Shown: positions 9,194 through 20,723, numbered from the stretch's first letter. The stretch is DNA of 64,000 nucleotides from CAYXTW01 sp964452645 (GCA_964452645.1 CAYVMO010000003.1:157271-221270); one strand, 5' to 3'. The notes: a model not told the origin generated them from the sequence alone. Numbers and translations: made by a program.

Positions 9194-10945
9194 ATGCTCG
9201 GGCATTATAAACACGCTTTTGCCATTACTTTAATCCTGATCGTATCCATACTGATCATGGGTTGCACACAGCCTGAAGATGTCACGGCGCCAATATCCGT
9301 AACTGAAATATATATATCACCTGTTCAATTACCGACCACCCCGGAGGGTTATAGCTATGAATTATGGGCGGTCGATACGGCCGAAAATTATTATCCAATC
9401 GGTAATTTCTTATGGAATAATTACCTCTATCGTTTTTATGATCTGGATTCCAATCGCCTCGATACCGTTTGGTCGGTACCCTATGATCTCCTCAATCCTT
9501 TCTACGAGTATCTGGCGGTAACGGTTGAAACCGTTCCGGATTTGGACCCCGATTCAGCCGGGCCGGTTATGCTGAGAGACACCATTGTCGATCCCGATGT
9601 ATCGCCGATGCTTCTGGTCTTTCCGGTTGATTATAGTTTTGCTCGAGTGACATTCGCAATGGAAACGCCGACCGATAAGGATTCGCATTCTCAGGACGCG
9701 AGCGGCGTCTGGTTCGCCTTTTACGATTATCGAGTCAATGTTCTTATGGACACTACCAATGTCACTTCGTCAACATTAAGAACCGACCGCCGGTTGTATT
9801 ATGATACAACTTACTGGGATTGTGCCGGGGTCGATGCCCAATTGAATTGCGTACGATGGGTGAATGTAACCGGCATTGTGGCCGTAAATCCGTCATATCC
9901 GTATGACACGCTGATTGTGGATGTTACTCCCAAACTTGTGGACACTTCCTATTGGAACTGCGGCGGCGAGGATGCATTCGGAAATTGTACCGATTGGATT
10001 GATATAAGTGATCAATTTCACTGGTTTGATACCGCTATCAGTCCTCTTGCCTATGATACCGTTATTTACGACACGCTTCTGGATACGCTGGCAATATCGT
10101 GTGTGACGGTCGATACGAATTTTAATTATGTCCCCGATACGCTCCTGATAGATACTTTTACCCATATAAGCGTGACATATGAAAATATCGCCTTTCCGGT
10201 CAATTTCGATACGGCGACAGTGCATACGTTTGCCGTCGACCCCTGTAAGGGAACCAGCACTTCTGTGGACATCAAGCCCTTATCGGAATACGATCTCAGG
10301 CTGAATTACACGTCGTTTATAAGAAGAACCGATACGCTCGATTATTTCAGTGCCAGTTTTGAGGAAACGGCGGATTTAACCGGTACCGGTTGGCATTACA
10401 AAGGCTGGGTGATTTCACCCTATCTGGCGCCGCCGTATCAGCCGGTCGATTGTGACGAACTTGGTCGGCTGACCAAACCGGCCTGGCTTCCATTCACTAT
10501 CGAAGATATTTTCGATGAGCCGGATAAATGGCCGATAATCTCTACCGGTTCCTTCAAGAGTTTTGCGAGGGCCGACTATACGCCCAATATATATTCGGAT
10601 AACAAACGTGTTCCGAATTTCCCGGGTGAAGATTTTATACGGAATCTTCCCTGCGGAGCCGATGATTATTATTTTGCCGATAAGAATTCCCTTAATTCCA
10701 GAAGGGGGGATATTTTTATCACTCTGGAACCTGATAATTTCGACAGGAATACCAATTTTCCGTTTTTCCTGTTTATCACCCGGTCGGTGACGCCATCTTA
10801 TAATATGGTTCATAGTCTGATGCCGGACGGTTCCGGTACCGAACAGCAGCGCGGAGATGACTTCGATATGAAACTCCTGGATCAACGAGTCGAAGGAGAT
10901 AATTTCGGCTCTCCGGGGATAAAGGTTCATCTGGTCCGAGAATAA
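9194..10945 (+). CDS. Uncharacterised lipoprotein with a duplicated cysteine-pair motif
   Basis: I do not recognise the family of this 583-residue protein. Its N-terminus is a lipoprotein signal (ILIMGC, Cys24), preceded by the strong site AGGAGG. The body is rich in Thr, Asp and Tyr with many short beta-like strands. Two segments near residues 200 and 255 repeat one pattern: DTTYWDCAG...LNCVRW and DTSYWNCGG...GNCTDW. Each has two cysteines about 11 residues apart and could form a small disulfide-stapled loop. The gene has its own perfect promoter and terminator, so it is a single-gene unit. It is probably an outer-membrane lipoprotein. Confidence 0.75.
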   Translation: MLGHYKHAFAITLILIVSILIMGCTQPEDVTAPISVTEIYISPVQLPTTPEGYSYELWAVDTAENYYPIGNFLWNNYLYRFYDLDSNRLDTVWSVPYDLLNPFYEYLAVTVETVPDLDPDSAGPVMLRDTIVDPDVSPMLLVFPVDYSFARVTFAMETPTDKDSHSQDASGVWFAFYDYRVNVLMDTTNVTSSTLRTDRRLYYDTTYWDCAGVDAQLNCVRWVNVTGIVAVNPSYPYDTLIVDVTPKLVDTSYWNCGGEDAFGNCTDWIDISDQFHWFDTAISPLAYDTVIYDTLLDTLAISCVTVDTNFNYVPDTLLIDTFTHISVTYENIAFPVNFDTATVHTFAVDPCKGTSTSVDIKPLSEYDLRLNYTSFIRRTDTLDYFSASFEETADLTGTGWHYKGWVISPYLAPPYQPVDCDELGRLTKPAWLPFTIEDIFDEPDKWPIISTGSFKSFARADYTPNIYSDNKRVPNFPGEDFIRNLPCGADDYYFADKNSLNSRRGDIFITLEPDNFDRNTNFPFFLFITRSVTPSYNMVHSLMPDGSGTEQQRGDDFDMKLLDQRVEGDNFGSPGIKVHLVRE

Positions 10946-10968
10946 ATGATATAATAGAAATTATTTTG

Positions 10969-10997
10969 AGCCGGCCGCTTGGGGCCGGCTTTTTTTC
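10969..10997 (+). terminator. Rho-independent terminator
   Basis: AGCCGGCC and GGCCGGCT form a perfect eight-pair stem around a six-base loop, followed by a run of T. It closes the lipoprotein gene. Confidence 0.9.
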
Positions 10998-11092
10998 AAA
11001 ATAATTGATTTATTCGAATATTTATATAGCTTAAATCGTATATAAAAAAATCGGAGAAATAAGGGAACTTTGTAAAAAATAGGGAGTCCAAA

Positions 11093-11854
11093 ATGGAAGA
11101 TGAGAAAATGTCCCCGCCGACGGAAGGAGAGATCCGGGGAAATCAGATGAGTGCGTCATCCAAAGTTTTCGGCGTTTTTTACGAGCCGTCAAGAGTATTC
11201 GGGTCACTCCACAAAAAAACCGAGTGGCTATTACCGTTCCTGATTACAGTGATAATCGGTTTCGCGGTGTATTATATCACATTGCCGATTACTTCGCGGG
11301 ACATGAAAGAAACCGTCACGAAAAATATTGAGAAATACCGGGACTATATGCCTGCCGATCGATACGATGAAACAATGAATAGGATCGAAGAACAATTTGC
11401 CCATCCCTTCAAATGGTATTCGCCGCTGGTTATTATTTTCATGACGTTTATATCATTAATTATAATAGCTGTAATTTCTCTCATCAGCGGCAATTTTGTT
11501 TTTGGCGGTAAAGCGAACTTTTGGATGATAATGGGTGCCGTCGCTTTTGCTGCCTTAATCGGGCTTCTCGGAGACGTTGGTCGCGGTCTTTTGATACTGG
11601 CCAAGGGAGAAATGGGTGTATACACCGGACTCGGCCTATTGAAACCTATCGATGACAGTTCTTTTCTTTTCTACCTTTTTCGTCAGATCGATGCCTTTAC
11701 AATCTGGAGGATTATAGTAACCGCAATCGGATTAGGCATTATATATAATATGAAACCAAAAAAGTTTGCATACGTATTATTCCCCGTATGGTTAATTTTT
11801 ATAGCCCTTGTAGCCGTAGCTAATTTGTTTACCGGAGGTTCCATCGTCTATTAA
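11093..11854 (+). CDS. YIP1 family membrane protein
   Basis: This 253-residue protein has a short cytosolic N-terminus and five hydrophobic helices (about 47-67, 118-143, 151-176, 200-222 and 228-248), the layout of the YIP1 family. Its biochemical role in bacteria is unknown to me. An AGGGAG site precedes the ATG at 11093. Its stop lies 15 bases before the TolC-like gene, so it appears to lead the export operon. It may be an inner-membrane accessory of that exporter; this is inferred from position only. Confidence 0.82.
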   Translation: MEDEKMSPPTEGEIRGNQMSASSKVFGVFYEPSRVFGSLHKKTEWLLPFLITVIIGFAVYYITLPITSRDMKETVTKNIEKYRDYMPADRYDETMNRIEEQFAHPFKWYSPLVIIFMTFISLIIIAVISLISGNFVFGGKANFWMIMGAVAFAALIGLLGDVGRGLLILAKGEMGVYTGLGLLKPIDDSSFLFYLFRQIDAFTIWRIIVTAIGLGIIYNMKPKKFAYVLFPVWLIFIALVAVANLFTGGSIVY

Positions 11855-11869
11855 AAAAGGAGAAATCAT

Positions 11870-13210
11870 ATGAGCCCGCTTTATAGGAAGATATTAGTTC
11901 TCTCAATTGTAATGCTTATAACATGCAGCACCGGTTTTGCAAAAGTGCTGACCCTTGATGATTGTATCGAACTGGCCCTGAAAAATAATCAGGATGTAAT
12001 CCGCGCCCGGGGTAATGCCCGTATCGCCAGCGGTAATGTCTGGCAGGCCTTTGGCGCCTTCCTGCCTAATCTTTATGCCAGCGCCAATATGTCCGAAAAT
12101 CATTCCGCAAAATATACCGTCTATGCCACGGTTTATGATATGATTGGCGACTCGACGTTTCAAAGGCCTTTTGGTGAGGCCGGCGGCATCAGCAAATCAT
12201 ATAACCTGGGCATCTCGTCCGGATTAACCGTCTTTAATGGCGGGAGTAATATTTTTAACTATTTCGGAGCCAGGGCGGATAAAAAATACTATGATTATTC
12301 CGTTAAGGCATCCGAGGATGATATAATTTATAGTGTCAAGCTAAGTTATTTCGCTTATCTGAAAGCGATTGAAAAGCAGAAAATCAGCGAAAAAGCGGTT
12401 AAGAGGGGGGAGGAGCAGTTCAAACTGGCCGATTCGAAGTACAAAGTGGGATCGGCTTCTCGATCCGATGTTTTGAAAGCGACCGTGCAGTATGGCAATG
12501 ATAAACTCGATTTGATTGCGGCGCAGAATGTCGTTAAGGTGGCCCATGCCGATCTGGCCTATTTGATCGGTATCGATATTGATTCCGATGTCGAGTTTTC
12601 GCAGGAATATAAAGCGAGAAAATATGATGGTACGGAAGCTGATGCCATGAAATTCGGGCTGGCGAATCATCCCGGATTGATCTCGTATGAATATAATCTG
12701 AAAGCCGCCAAATATGATGTCAAATCGACTTTTGGTCAATATCTTCCATTATTAAGTGTCAATGTAAATCGGGATTGGACTAATAGATTCTGGAACGAGG
12801 TGACAAAATTTCATAGCGCGGACGCCCAATGGACCATAAGTACCAATTTAAGCATTCCCATTTTCGAGAACTTCAGCCGTAAACGCGATATGTCGCGGGC
12901 GAAGGCGACGCTTAACAACGCTCGGGCCGATTACTACTATGCTAAAAATAAAGTCCTGCATGATATCCGTGAAAGCTATCTCGATATAAATCGAGCCGAC
13001 GAAGCCCTGAAAGTCGCCCGCGAGAACGTGACGGCGGCGACGGAAGATATGACATTGGTGCAGGAGAGATATAATCTGGGTGCGGCGACGATTCTGGAAG
13101 TTCTTGACGCGCAGGTCAGTTTGATCACCGCTGAAAATTCCGAAATCGAGGCTGAATTTGATTATAACCTGGCCGTGGCAAAACTCGAAAATGCCATGGG
13201 CGTCAGATAA
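11870..13210 (+). CDS. TolC family outer-membrane efflux protein
   Basis: This 446-residue protein has a signal peptide and the paired outer-membrane-factor repeats of TolC: LTLDDCIELALKNN at the mature N-terminus and a matching helical half from about residue 250. It should form the outer-membrane channel and periplasmic tunnel of a tripartite exporter. The site AAGGAG lies seven bases from the ATG. The HlyD-type adaptor and MacB-type ABC genes follow at once, so channel, adaptor and pump are encoded together. The substrate is unknown. Confidence 0.92.
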   Translation: MSPLYRKILVLSIVMLITCSTGFAKVLTLDDCIELALKNNQDVIRARGNARIASGNVWQAFGAFLPNLYASANMSENHSAKYTVYATVYDMIGDSTFQRPFGEAGGISKSYNLGISSGLTVFNGGSNIFNYFGARADKKYYDYSVKASEDDIIYSVKLSYFAYLKAIEKQKISEKAVKRGEEQFKLADSKYKVGSASRSDVLKATVQYGNDKLDLIAAQNVVKVAHADLAYLIGIDIDSDVEFSQEYKARKYDGTEADAMKFGLANHPGLISYEYNLKAAKYDVKSTFGQYLPLLSVNVNRDWTNRFWNEVTKFHSADAQWTISTNLSIPIFENFSRKRDMSRAKATLNNARADYYYAKNKVLHDIRESYLDINRADEALKVARENVTAATEDMTLVQERYNLGAATILEVLDAQVSLITAENSEIEAEFDYNLAVAKLENAMGVR

Positions 13211-13240
13211 TAAACTGAGTATAAAAAAAGGTTAGGTCTT

Positions 13241-14589
13241 ATGAAGAAAAAATCAAAAAAACTCCTCATTATCGGAGTCATCGTCGTTGTTGTTGTCGTC
13301 GTCGTTATGAACATTACCGGCAACAGAAAAAAAATGACACCCGTCCAGGCCGAGGAGGTCACTATTACGGACCTTACCGAAGAAGTCTCGGCTTCAGGTT
13401 GGGTACAGCCGGAGACAAGAGTCAATATTACTTCGCAGGTTACCGCTGAAATCATTGAAATACCGGTCAAGGAGGGGCAGAATGTTCAAAAAGGCGATTT
13501 ACTGGTCCTGCTGGATACGGTTCAGCTTCAGAAAGACGTCGAACAATATGAATTTTCGCTGAACGAAATGGAGTCTCGCACGGAAGGCGCGCGGGTTCTT
13601 AATCAGCAGTCCGAAGAAGAGTACCAGCGACAGAAGAAATTATTCGAGGGCGACCTTACTGCACAGAGCGTCTATGACCAGGCCCAGTATACATACTTAA
13701 ATAATAAATATTCTTACGAGGCCATGCTCAGCCAGACCAAACAGGCCCGGGCCCGTTATGAAAAAGCGGTCGATAATCTAAGCCGAACTCGCATTCTCGC
13801 TCCGATGAACGGTATCGTCACCTTCCTTGATGCTGAGGTCGGTGAAATCGCCGCCGCGCAGACCGCGTTTACTCAGGGGAAAACCTTAATGACCATTTCC
13901 AATCTGGCAACATTCGAGGTCGAGGTCGATGTTGATGAAACGGAGATCATAAAGGTCAAGAAAGGTCAAAGGACTAAAATCGAGGTCGATGCCTACCCCG
14001 ATACCACGTTTAACGGCGAGGTGGTAGAGGTTGGCAATACTGCCGTCGTCAGCGGACGCGGCACCACCGATCAATCAACCAATTTTCAGGTCAAAGTTCT
14101 CTTTATGGACAGTAATGTGGATATCAAACCGGGTATGTCGGCCACGGTCGATATTGTGACCAATGAAAAGAAAAATATTCCGACCGTCCCTTATGGCGCT
14201 ATCGTTATGCGGTCGCTTGATCCCGATTCGCTGGAGAAGGCCATGCATGAACCGGAAAAGGGTGTCGCTTATGCCGCTGAATCATCCTCTATTGACAATA
14301 ATAGTACATTGGTTAACTCTGAAACGGAAACGGAAGCTGATTCGACCAAAGAATTGAATAAAGAGGAGAAAAAAGAAAAGAAAGAGATAAAAGGTGTCTT
14401 TATCGTTAAGGATGGCAAAGCCGAATTCGTTCCGGTCGAAACCGGCATCGCCAATCAAAAACAAATCGAGATTTTGTCCGGTGTTACCGAGGGGAAAACC
14501 GTAATAACCGGCCCGTATAAGACCCTTCGAACTATCAAACAGGGCGATAATGTCGAAGTCACCAAAAAAGAGAAACCCGGGAATACCTG

Positions 14590-14590
<1 letters not shown>
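13241..14590 (+). CDS. HlyD/MacA-type periplasmic adaptor
   Basis: This 449-residue membrane-fusion protein has an N-terminal anchor rich in valine (about residues 8-28), a biotinyl-lipoyl half (VKEGQNVQKGDLLVLLD), a coiled-coil hairpin (about 95-180), the second lipoyl half (ILAPMNGIV) and beta-barrel domains. A charged, Glu/Lys-rich insert lies at about 330-385 before the last domain and is unusual for MacA; it may be a flexible loop. It would link the ABC permeases to the TolC-like channel. Its TGA stop overlaps the ATG of the ATPase gene by one base, so translation is coupled. That stop also shows TGA acts as a normal stop here. Confidence 0.92.
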
Positions 14591-15305
<715 letters not shown>

Positions 15306-15309
<4 letters not shown>

Positions 15310-16529
15310 TGATTTTCTGGGAAATTTTCCGGATGGCAATCCATGCTCTGGGCGTCAACAGATTACGTTCGGGACTGACTCTTCTCGGTGTCATTATCGG
15401 CGTTACATCGGTTATTACCATAATATCCGCGCTCGAAGGTTTAACTCAATCGATTAAGACTGAAATCGATCGCCTCGGTCCGACGACATTTATCGTTTCC
15501 AAGTGGGGCATAATAACCAGCGAAGAAGGTTTCTGGGAGGCCCTGAAACGTAAACCTCTGAAATTCGAATATGTAAAAGCTATCGAAGACGGATGTGACG
15601 ACTGTGAACTTGTCACGGTCCGTGTCCGCGATGAGATGGAAGTGAAATATCGTAATAAAAAAATAAGTCGCTGCTTTGTCGCCGGCGCGACTTCCGAGAT
15701 TATCGATATAGTTGATTTTGAAGTCGGCCAGGGGAGATTTCATTCTCACGAAGAAGACGTCACTCGCCGGCGCGTTGCCTTTATCGGCACCGGAGTCCAG
15801 GACGAGTTATACCCCTTTGTCGATCCTATCGGAAAGACCATAAAAATCGCCGGCATGAAATATGAGATTACCGGCATCGCTAAAAAAAGAGGGTCCTCAT
15901 TCGGAAATAACATGGATAATTTTGTCATGATCCCCTTTTCCACTTATGTAAAAGATTTCGGCACCCCGCAAAATTCGCTCGATATTTTGGTTAAAGCGAG
16001 GTCGCTGGAGGTGATGGATCAGGCTATGGATCAAACCCGTGTTATTCTACGCGCCTACCGACATGTTCCCTACGATAAGGAAGATGATTTTGCGATGCTG
16101 ACGGCCGATTCAATTATGGCCGCCCTGAACAATATTACCAAGTATCTGCGGCTCGGATTGGTTGGTGTCTCTTCCATCAGTCTGATTGTCGGCGGCATTA
16201 TTATTATGAATATTATGATGGTCTCGGTTACTGAGAGGACTCGCGAGATCGGAATCAGGAAATCGATCGGCGCCCGCCAGAAAGATATTTTATGGCAATT
16301 CCTGTTCGAATCATTGGTTCTCTCGTTAGGGGGCGGCCTGGTTGGAATTGCGGCCGGCGTCATATTGGGTAAGGTCTTGATCGGACTGATCAATATGAAT
16401 ATGTCGCCGTCATTATATGCCATTATGCTGGGACTTATTATATCATCCGGCGTCGGGCTCTTCTTCGGTATCTATCCGGCGATGAAAGCCGCCCGTTTGC
16501 AGCCGGTCAAAGCTTTAAGTTTCGAGTAG
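15306..16529 (+). CDS. MacB-type ABC permease (FtsX family), first subunit
   Basis: This 407-residue permease has one N-terminal transmembrane helix (about 20-40), a large periplasmic MacB-PCD domain (about 45-280) and three C-terminal helices, with the FtsX motif TERTREIGIRKSIGA between them. It starts inside the end of the ATPase gene (ATGATG) and its stop lies four bases before the second permease. A short cysteine-containing stretch (DGCDDCE, near residue 95) lies in the periplasmic domain. It is likely one half of a heterodimeric, macrolide-exporter-like pump. Confidence 0.93.
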
Positions 16530-16533
16530 GAAA

Positions 16534-17775
16534 ATGACTTTGGTTGAAATGAAAGACGGTGTCATTCTGGCGCTGGGCTCGATCTGGGGCAATAAATTCC
16601 GATCTTCTTTGACGATTCTCGGCGTGCTGATTGGTGTCTGGTCGGTAATTGCCATGACATCGCTTATCAAGGGTCTGGACAATGCCGTCCAGGGTTCGAT
16701 CGATGAACTCGGAAGCAATGTTATTTTTGTCGATCGATTTCCGCCGGAAACCAATTATGATGATCTTACCGATGAGGAGCGTAATCGGAAATATATGACC
16801 ATTGAAGAAGCCAATGCTATTCGAGAAAACTGTCCGGCCGTGGCGGCTGTTTCTCCGGAAAATCACTACTGGGCACCAGGAGGAAACGTCGTCAAGTATA
16901 AAGGCAAGCAGGCCAACCGACCGGCGATAGTAGGTGTGGTCCCGGATTATCAGAAAGTAAATAATGCGACGGTCAGCTCGGGCCGTTTTATCTCGGATAT
17001 CGATAATGATTTTCGTGCCCGGGTCTGTGTTCTGGGCACAACCGTTAAAGATGCCCTTTTTCCCGAAGAGGACCCGATCGGCAAACAGATACGTGTCAAT
17101 AATTATCGCTTCACCGTAATCGGTGTTCGGGAAAAACAGGAAAATTTATTCGATAACGGCGAGAACAATAAGGTCGCTATCCCTCTTGAGACTTTTATGA
17201 AAATGTATCCGTCGGACGAGGCCTTGACGCTTGTTGTCAGCGCCAGATCGATGGCCCAAATCGAGGAGGCCAAAGAACAGATAATTGTCACCCTGCGAAA
17301 AGTCCGGCAGGTTCCGTATGATAAGGAAAATGATTTCGCCGTTTTCGGTCAGGAAAACCTCCGGGAAATGGTTGGAAATATCACGCAATATATCTATATC
17401 GCCATGATTGTCATATCATCGATCGGCCTGATGGTCGGTGGAGTCGGTGTCATGAATATAATGCTCGTTTCCGTGACGGAAAGAACGCGCGAAATCGGTG
17501 TCCGCAAAGCGATCGGAGCAAGGCGGAATAATATCCTCTGGCAGTTTTTAATAGAGGCCATGACGCTCTCCGGTTCGGGCGGGATATTGGGCATTTTGGC
17601 CGGTATTGGAACCGCACTTTTAATCGGGCTGGCAACGCCGCTTCCGTTCGGCATCTCACTCTTGTTCATCACGCTTGGTTTTGTCGTGGCGGTCTCGGTC
17701 GGTCTGGTAGCCGGAATGTACCCCGCTTACCGCGCGGCACGGGTCGACCCCATCGAATCTCTTCACTACGAATAA
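16534..17775 (+). CDS. MacB-type ABC permease (FtsX family), second subunit
   Basis: This 413-residue paralogue of the preceding permease has the same plan: a first helix at about 20-40, a periplasmic PCD domain, then three helices with TERTREIGVRKAIGA. The two genes are clearly a duplication, diverged in the periplasmic domain but close in the membrane helices. Two tandem FtsX-type permeases next to one ATPase point to a heterodimeric exporter. A gap of about 70 bases separates it from the GWxTD genes. Confidence 0.93.
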   Translation: MTLVEMKDGVILALGSIWGNKFRSSLTILGVLIGVWSVIAMTSLIKGLDNAVQGSIDELGSNVIFVDRFPPETNYDDLTDEERNRKYMTIEEANAIRENCPAVAAVSPENHYWAPGGNVVKYKGKQANRPAIVGVVPDYQKVNNATVSSGRFISDIDNDFRARVCVLGTTVKDALFPEEDPIGKQIRVNNYRFTVIGVREKQENLFDNGENNKVAIPLETFMKMYPSDEALTLVVSARSMAQIEEAKEQIIVTLRKVRQVPYDKENDFAVFGQENLREMVGNITQYIYIAMIVISSIGLMVGGVGVMNIMLVSVTERTREIGVRKAIGARRNNILWQFLIEAMTLSGSGGILGILAGIGTALLIGLATPLPFGISLLFITLGFVVAVSVGLVAGMYPAYRAARVDPIESLHYE

Positions 17776-17848
17776 TGATAAAAGCTATTGCCAATCGTCT
17801 GCATTCTGCGTAAATTCTAGTGGGAAGGCGGAAAAAGGCGGGAAAGTT

Positions 17849-19171
17849 ATGCTGGTTAAACGAGCCCTTATTTTTTTGATTTTGCTGATTTTGGCAGCCT
17901 TTCCCGTAACTGATTGCTACGGTCAGGATATTATGTCGATCGGCAATTATTCGGGCAAAGGCAGTTTTTTTATCGACTACACCCAGTTTAGAACGGATCG
18001 GGAAGGATTTGACCGCCTCGAAGTATTCTACAAAATATTCAACAATAGCTTACAGTTTATTAAACGAGGAAACGAATATCGAGCCGCTTATGAATTGAAT
18101 CTGACCGTTTATGATCGCGACGGACGACAGGTTACCGCTGCCAGCCGCGATCGGACCCTTACCGTTCCAGAGTATAAAAATACGATTTCCCCCGATGATT
18201 TTCGGGTTAGTATGTTCGATCTATTATTACCGCAGGGAAAATACAAAATCGAATTGCATATGCTCGATAAAAATACGGGGGCTGATGTTTCCCGGGATTT
18301 GAAGGCCGAACTTGAACAATACGATAATCGTGAGCCGATGTTGTCCGGCATTGAGTTTGCTCAGGTAATTGATTCCGGCGGTGTTGATTCGCTGTTTGCC
18401 AAGGGTGATTTGACGGTTATTCCTTCGGTGACCAGGATCTATGAGGGTGATTCGACCGCTTTCCTGAAGTATTACTACGAGATCTATCGTGGTTCCGCGG
18501 ATCGTAAAGAGGTTATTATTGAAACACAGATACTCAACGACAAAATGGAGATAGTTTTTCGCGATAGTCTTACAGCCAAATTTGCCGAGGGCGATAGTGT
18601 CATCAGGCGGGCCCGTGATTTATCTCTCTGGGATTTCAAGTCCGGCGATTATACGCTGGAAATCTCCCTGCGCGGATGGCGTCAGCGAGTCGTGGCACAG
18701 GCCAAGGGCAAATTCTCGATTTACTGGTCACCCGAAGCGATGGTTTTGCACGATTATGAAAAGGCAGTCAAGCAGTTGAAGTATGTTGCGAATAAAGAGG
18801 AGATGGATAAGCTCGAGGCCGCCACGACGCCCGAAGCTCGATTGAAATATTGGAATGAATTCTGGGCTACCCGCGATCCTTCACCGGGAACGGCAGAAAA
18901 TGAAGCCAAGCAAGGTTATTATAACCGGATCGAATATGCCAATCGATATTTCAGCATAATGCGAACCGAGGGATGGCGCACCGATAGGGGTATGATCTTG
19001 ATACAATTCGGCCTGCCCGACCATGTCGAGGATTATCCTTTCGAGTTGGACTCAAAAGCTTACGTGATCTGGTACTATTATCGCCTTAAGGATCCGCGCA
19101 GGTTTTTATTCGTTGATGAATGGGGTGATGGTGATTATCAACTCCAGTACCCTTATGATGGTAAAATGTAA
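17849..19171 (+). CDS. Secreted GWxTD-domain protein, first copy
   Basis: This 440-residue protein has a signal peptide ending near CYGQ, beta-rich N-terminal domains, and a C-terminal GWxTD domain around residues 320-435. The defining motif is GWRTDRGMILIQFG, followed by aromatic WYYYRLKDP. GWxTD is a family found mainly in FCB-type bacteria; its function is not established to my knowledge. It has no catalytic signature that I can name. It follows the MacB-like exporter on the same strand and precedes a second GWxTD gene, which suggests a secreted partner or substrate of that exporter. Confidence 0.85.
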   Translation: MLVKRALIFLILLILAAFPVTDCYGQDIMSIGNYSGKGSFFIDYTQFRTDREGFDRLEVFYKIFNNSLQFIKRGNEYRAAYELNLTVYDRDGRQVTAASRDRTLTVPEYKNTISPDDFRVSMFDLLLPQGKYKIELHMLDKNTGADVSRDLKAELEQYDNREPMLSGIEFAQVIDSGGVDSLFAKGDLTVIPSVTRIYEGDSTAFLKYYYEIYRGSADRKEVIIETQILNDKMEIVFRDSLTAKFAEGDSVIRRARDLSLWDFKSGDYTLEISLRGWRQRVVAQAKGKFSIYWSPEAMVLHDYEKAVKQLKYVANKEEMDKLEAATTPEARLKYWNEFWATRDPSPGTAENEAKQGYYNRIEYANRYFSIMRTEGWRTDRGMILIQFGLPDHVEDYPFELDSKAYVIWYYYRLKDPRRFLFVDEWGDGDYQLQYPYDGKM

Positions 19172-19184
19172 CGGAAATAAGAAG

Positions 19185-20657
19185 ATGAAAAAATCAAAAA
19201 CTAAAATCAGAAACATTGTTTTCTTTCCGATGCTGGTCGCGTCGGTAATATGTCTGGCGTCAGCGGCAATCGGCTCGAGCCGGATCAACATTCAGGGCGG
19301 AATTTCTCTCTATCCCGATCCCAGGACCGGTCCAGATGTCTATGTCGAATTTCCCTTCGCCGTTCATCGTAATCAATTCACTCTTTTACCCGGCAAGAAT
19401 TCCGGCGACGGTTTAATCGGCGGTATTTATGCGGAAGTAATATTAAGCGATAGTTCGGCCAAGGCGGTCGATTCTTCAAACATGACTTTTTATATCTCCG
19501 CGAAAGATTCCCTTGACGCCCAGGATGAGAATATCCGGATTTTTGACCGTTTGTCTTTAATGGTCACCCCCGGAGTTTATTCGGCGAGATTGACCGTAAT
19601 CGATGTTGTCGGCAAGGGTGAAGGTTCCTTTCTTTATGATAGGCTGGAAATCGATCCGATCGTCAACGAATTACTTGACCTTAGCAGTATTGAACTGGCT
19701 TATCGCATCAGGTCCACTGATGATTCCGATGCTCAGTATAACGAACGGTTGATAAAAAATGAGCGGGAAGTCATCCCTAATCCGATGGGCATATTTTCGG
19801 AAAATGATACCAGTCTTTATGTGTACGCCGAGTTATATAATCTTGCCTACAAAGGGACGGCCGTCGATTCCTTCAGCCTGAATTATCATATCTTTGACGG
19901 AAAGGGCAATTCATATTTCGATTTCGGAGATTTGCATCAGGCCAAACCCGGCTCTTCGGCTGTTATTTCCGACATCCTGAATATCACCGGTTTCGAACCG
20001 GATCGATATAGCCTAAGGCTTATTGCCCGCGATATGAACTCCGGTCAGGCCGACACGGCGTCGTCACGCTTTATTATTTTCCCGAGGACCGGTGCCGCTG
20101 AATTTGAGCCGGTTATTACTGTTAAATACCCTTACGACACTGCCAGCCTGGAAACCAAACGGCATCTGGTTAAATATCTGATGGCGCCGCAGCAACTGGC
20201 CATGTTGCAAACGTTAAACGATTCGGGTAAGGTTCGCTTTATAAATCAATTTTTTAGAGATAAGGATCCCGATCCGACCACCGAGGCCAATGAATTTCTC
20301 GATGATTTATTTAACCGATATGCCTATGCCAACGATCATTTTTCGACCATGCGGGGAAAGAATGACGGGTGGAGTACTGATCGCGGAAGGGTCCTTATTC
20401 AATATAATGCCTGGGACGATCGTGAGGATGCTATCGCACCCGCGATGGGAAGGCCGTGGGAGCTATGGTCTTATTATTCGTTGCAGGGCGGTGTCGTATT
20501 CGTCTTCCAGGATATCAACGGCTACGGCGATTACAGGTTGGTACATTCTAACGCCAAGGGGGAAATTTTCGATCCGGATTGGGATCAGTATTTGAAACAA
20601 TACGATCCCAAAATATTTAAGGAAGGTTATACCTTACCTGATAACGAGGCGGAATAA
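19185..20657 (+). CDS. Secreted GWxTD-domain protein, second copy
   Basis: I place the start at the ATG at 19185, 13 bases after the previous stop, because it opens directly into a signal peptide (MKKSKTKIRNIVFFP). An upstream in-frame ATG at 19113 would overlap the first GWxTD gene by 59 bases. The protein is then 490 residues. The GWxTD domain lies in the last 150 residues, with GWSTDRGRVLIQY and WELWSYYS. It is only distantly similar to the first copy, so the pair is old. The operon ends here, at a bidirectional terminator. Confidence 0.85.
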   Translation: MKKSKTKIRNIVFFPMLVASVICLASAAIGSSRINIQGGISLYPDPRTGPDVYVEFPFAVHRNQFTLLPGKNSGDGLIGGIYAEVILSDSSAKAVDSSNMTFYISAKDSLDAQDENIRIFDRLSLMVTPGVYSARLTVIDVVGKGEGSFLYDRLEIDPIVNELLDLSSIELAYRIRSTDDSDAQYNERLIKNEREVIPNPMGIFSENDTSLYVYAELYNLAYKGTAVDSFSLNYHIFDGKGNSYFDFGDLHQAKPGSSAVISDILNITGFEPDRYSLRLIARDMNSGQADTASSRFIIFPRTGAAEFEPVITVKYPYDTASLETKRHLVKYLMAPQQLAMLQTLNDSGKVRFINQFFRDKDPDPTTEANEFLDDLFNRYAYANDHFSTMRGKNDGWSTDRGRVLIQYNAWDDREDAIAPAMGRPWELWSYYSLQGGVVFVFQDINGYGDYRLVHSNAKGEIFDPDWDQYLKQYDPKIFKEGYTLPDNEAE

Positions 20658-20670
20658 TCGTATCGGTATA

Positions 20671-20705
20671 AAAAAAGACCCGGCGGTTTAGGCCGGGCTT
20701 TTTTA
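20671..20705. terminator. Bidirectional terminator between convergent operons
   Basis: CCCGGC and GCCGGG pair around seven bases, with a run of A on the left and a run of T on the right, so it terminates in both directions. It closes the GWxTD operon on the plus strand and the DUF1573 gene on the minus strand. Confidence 0.85.
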
Positions 20706-20723
20706 TTATAACTACTCGTTTTA

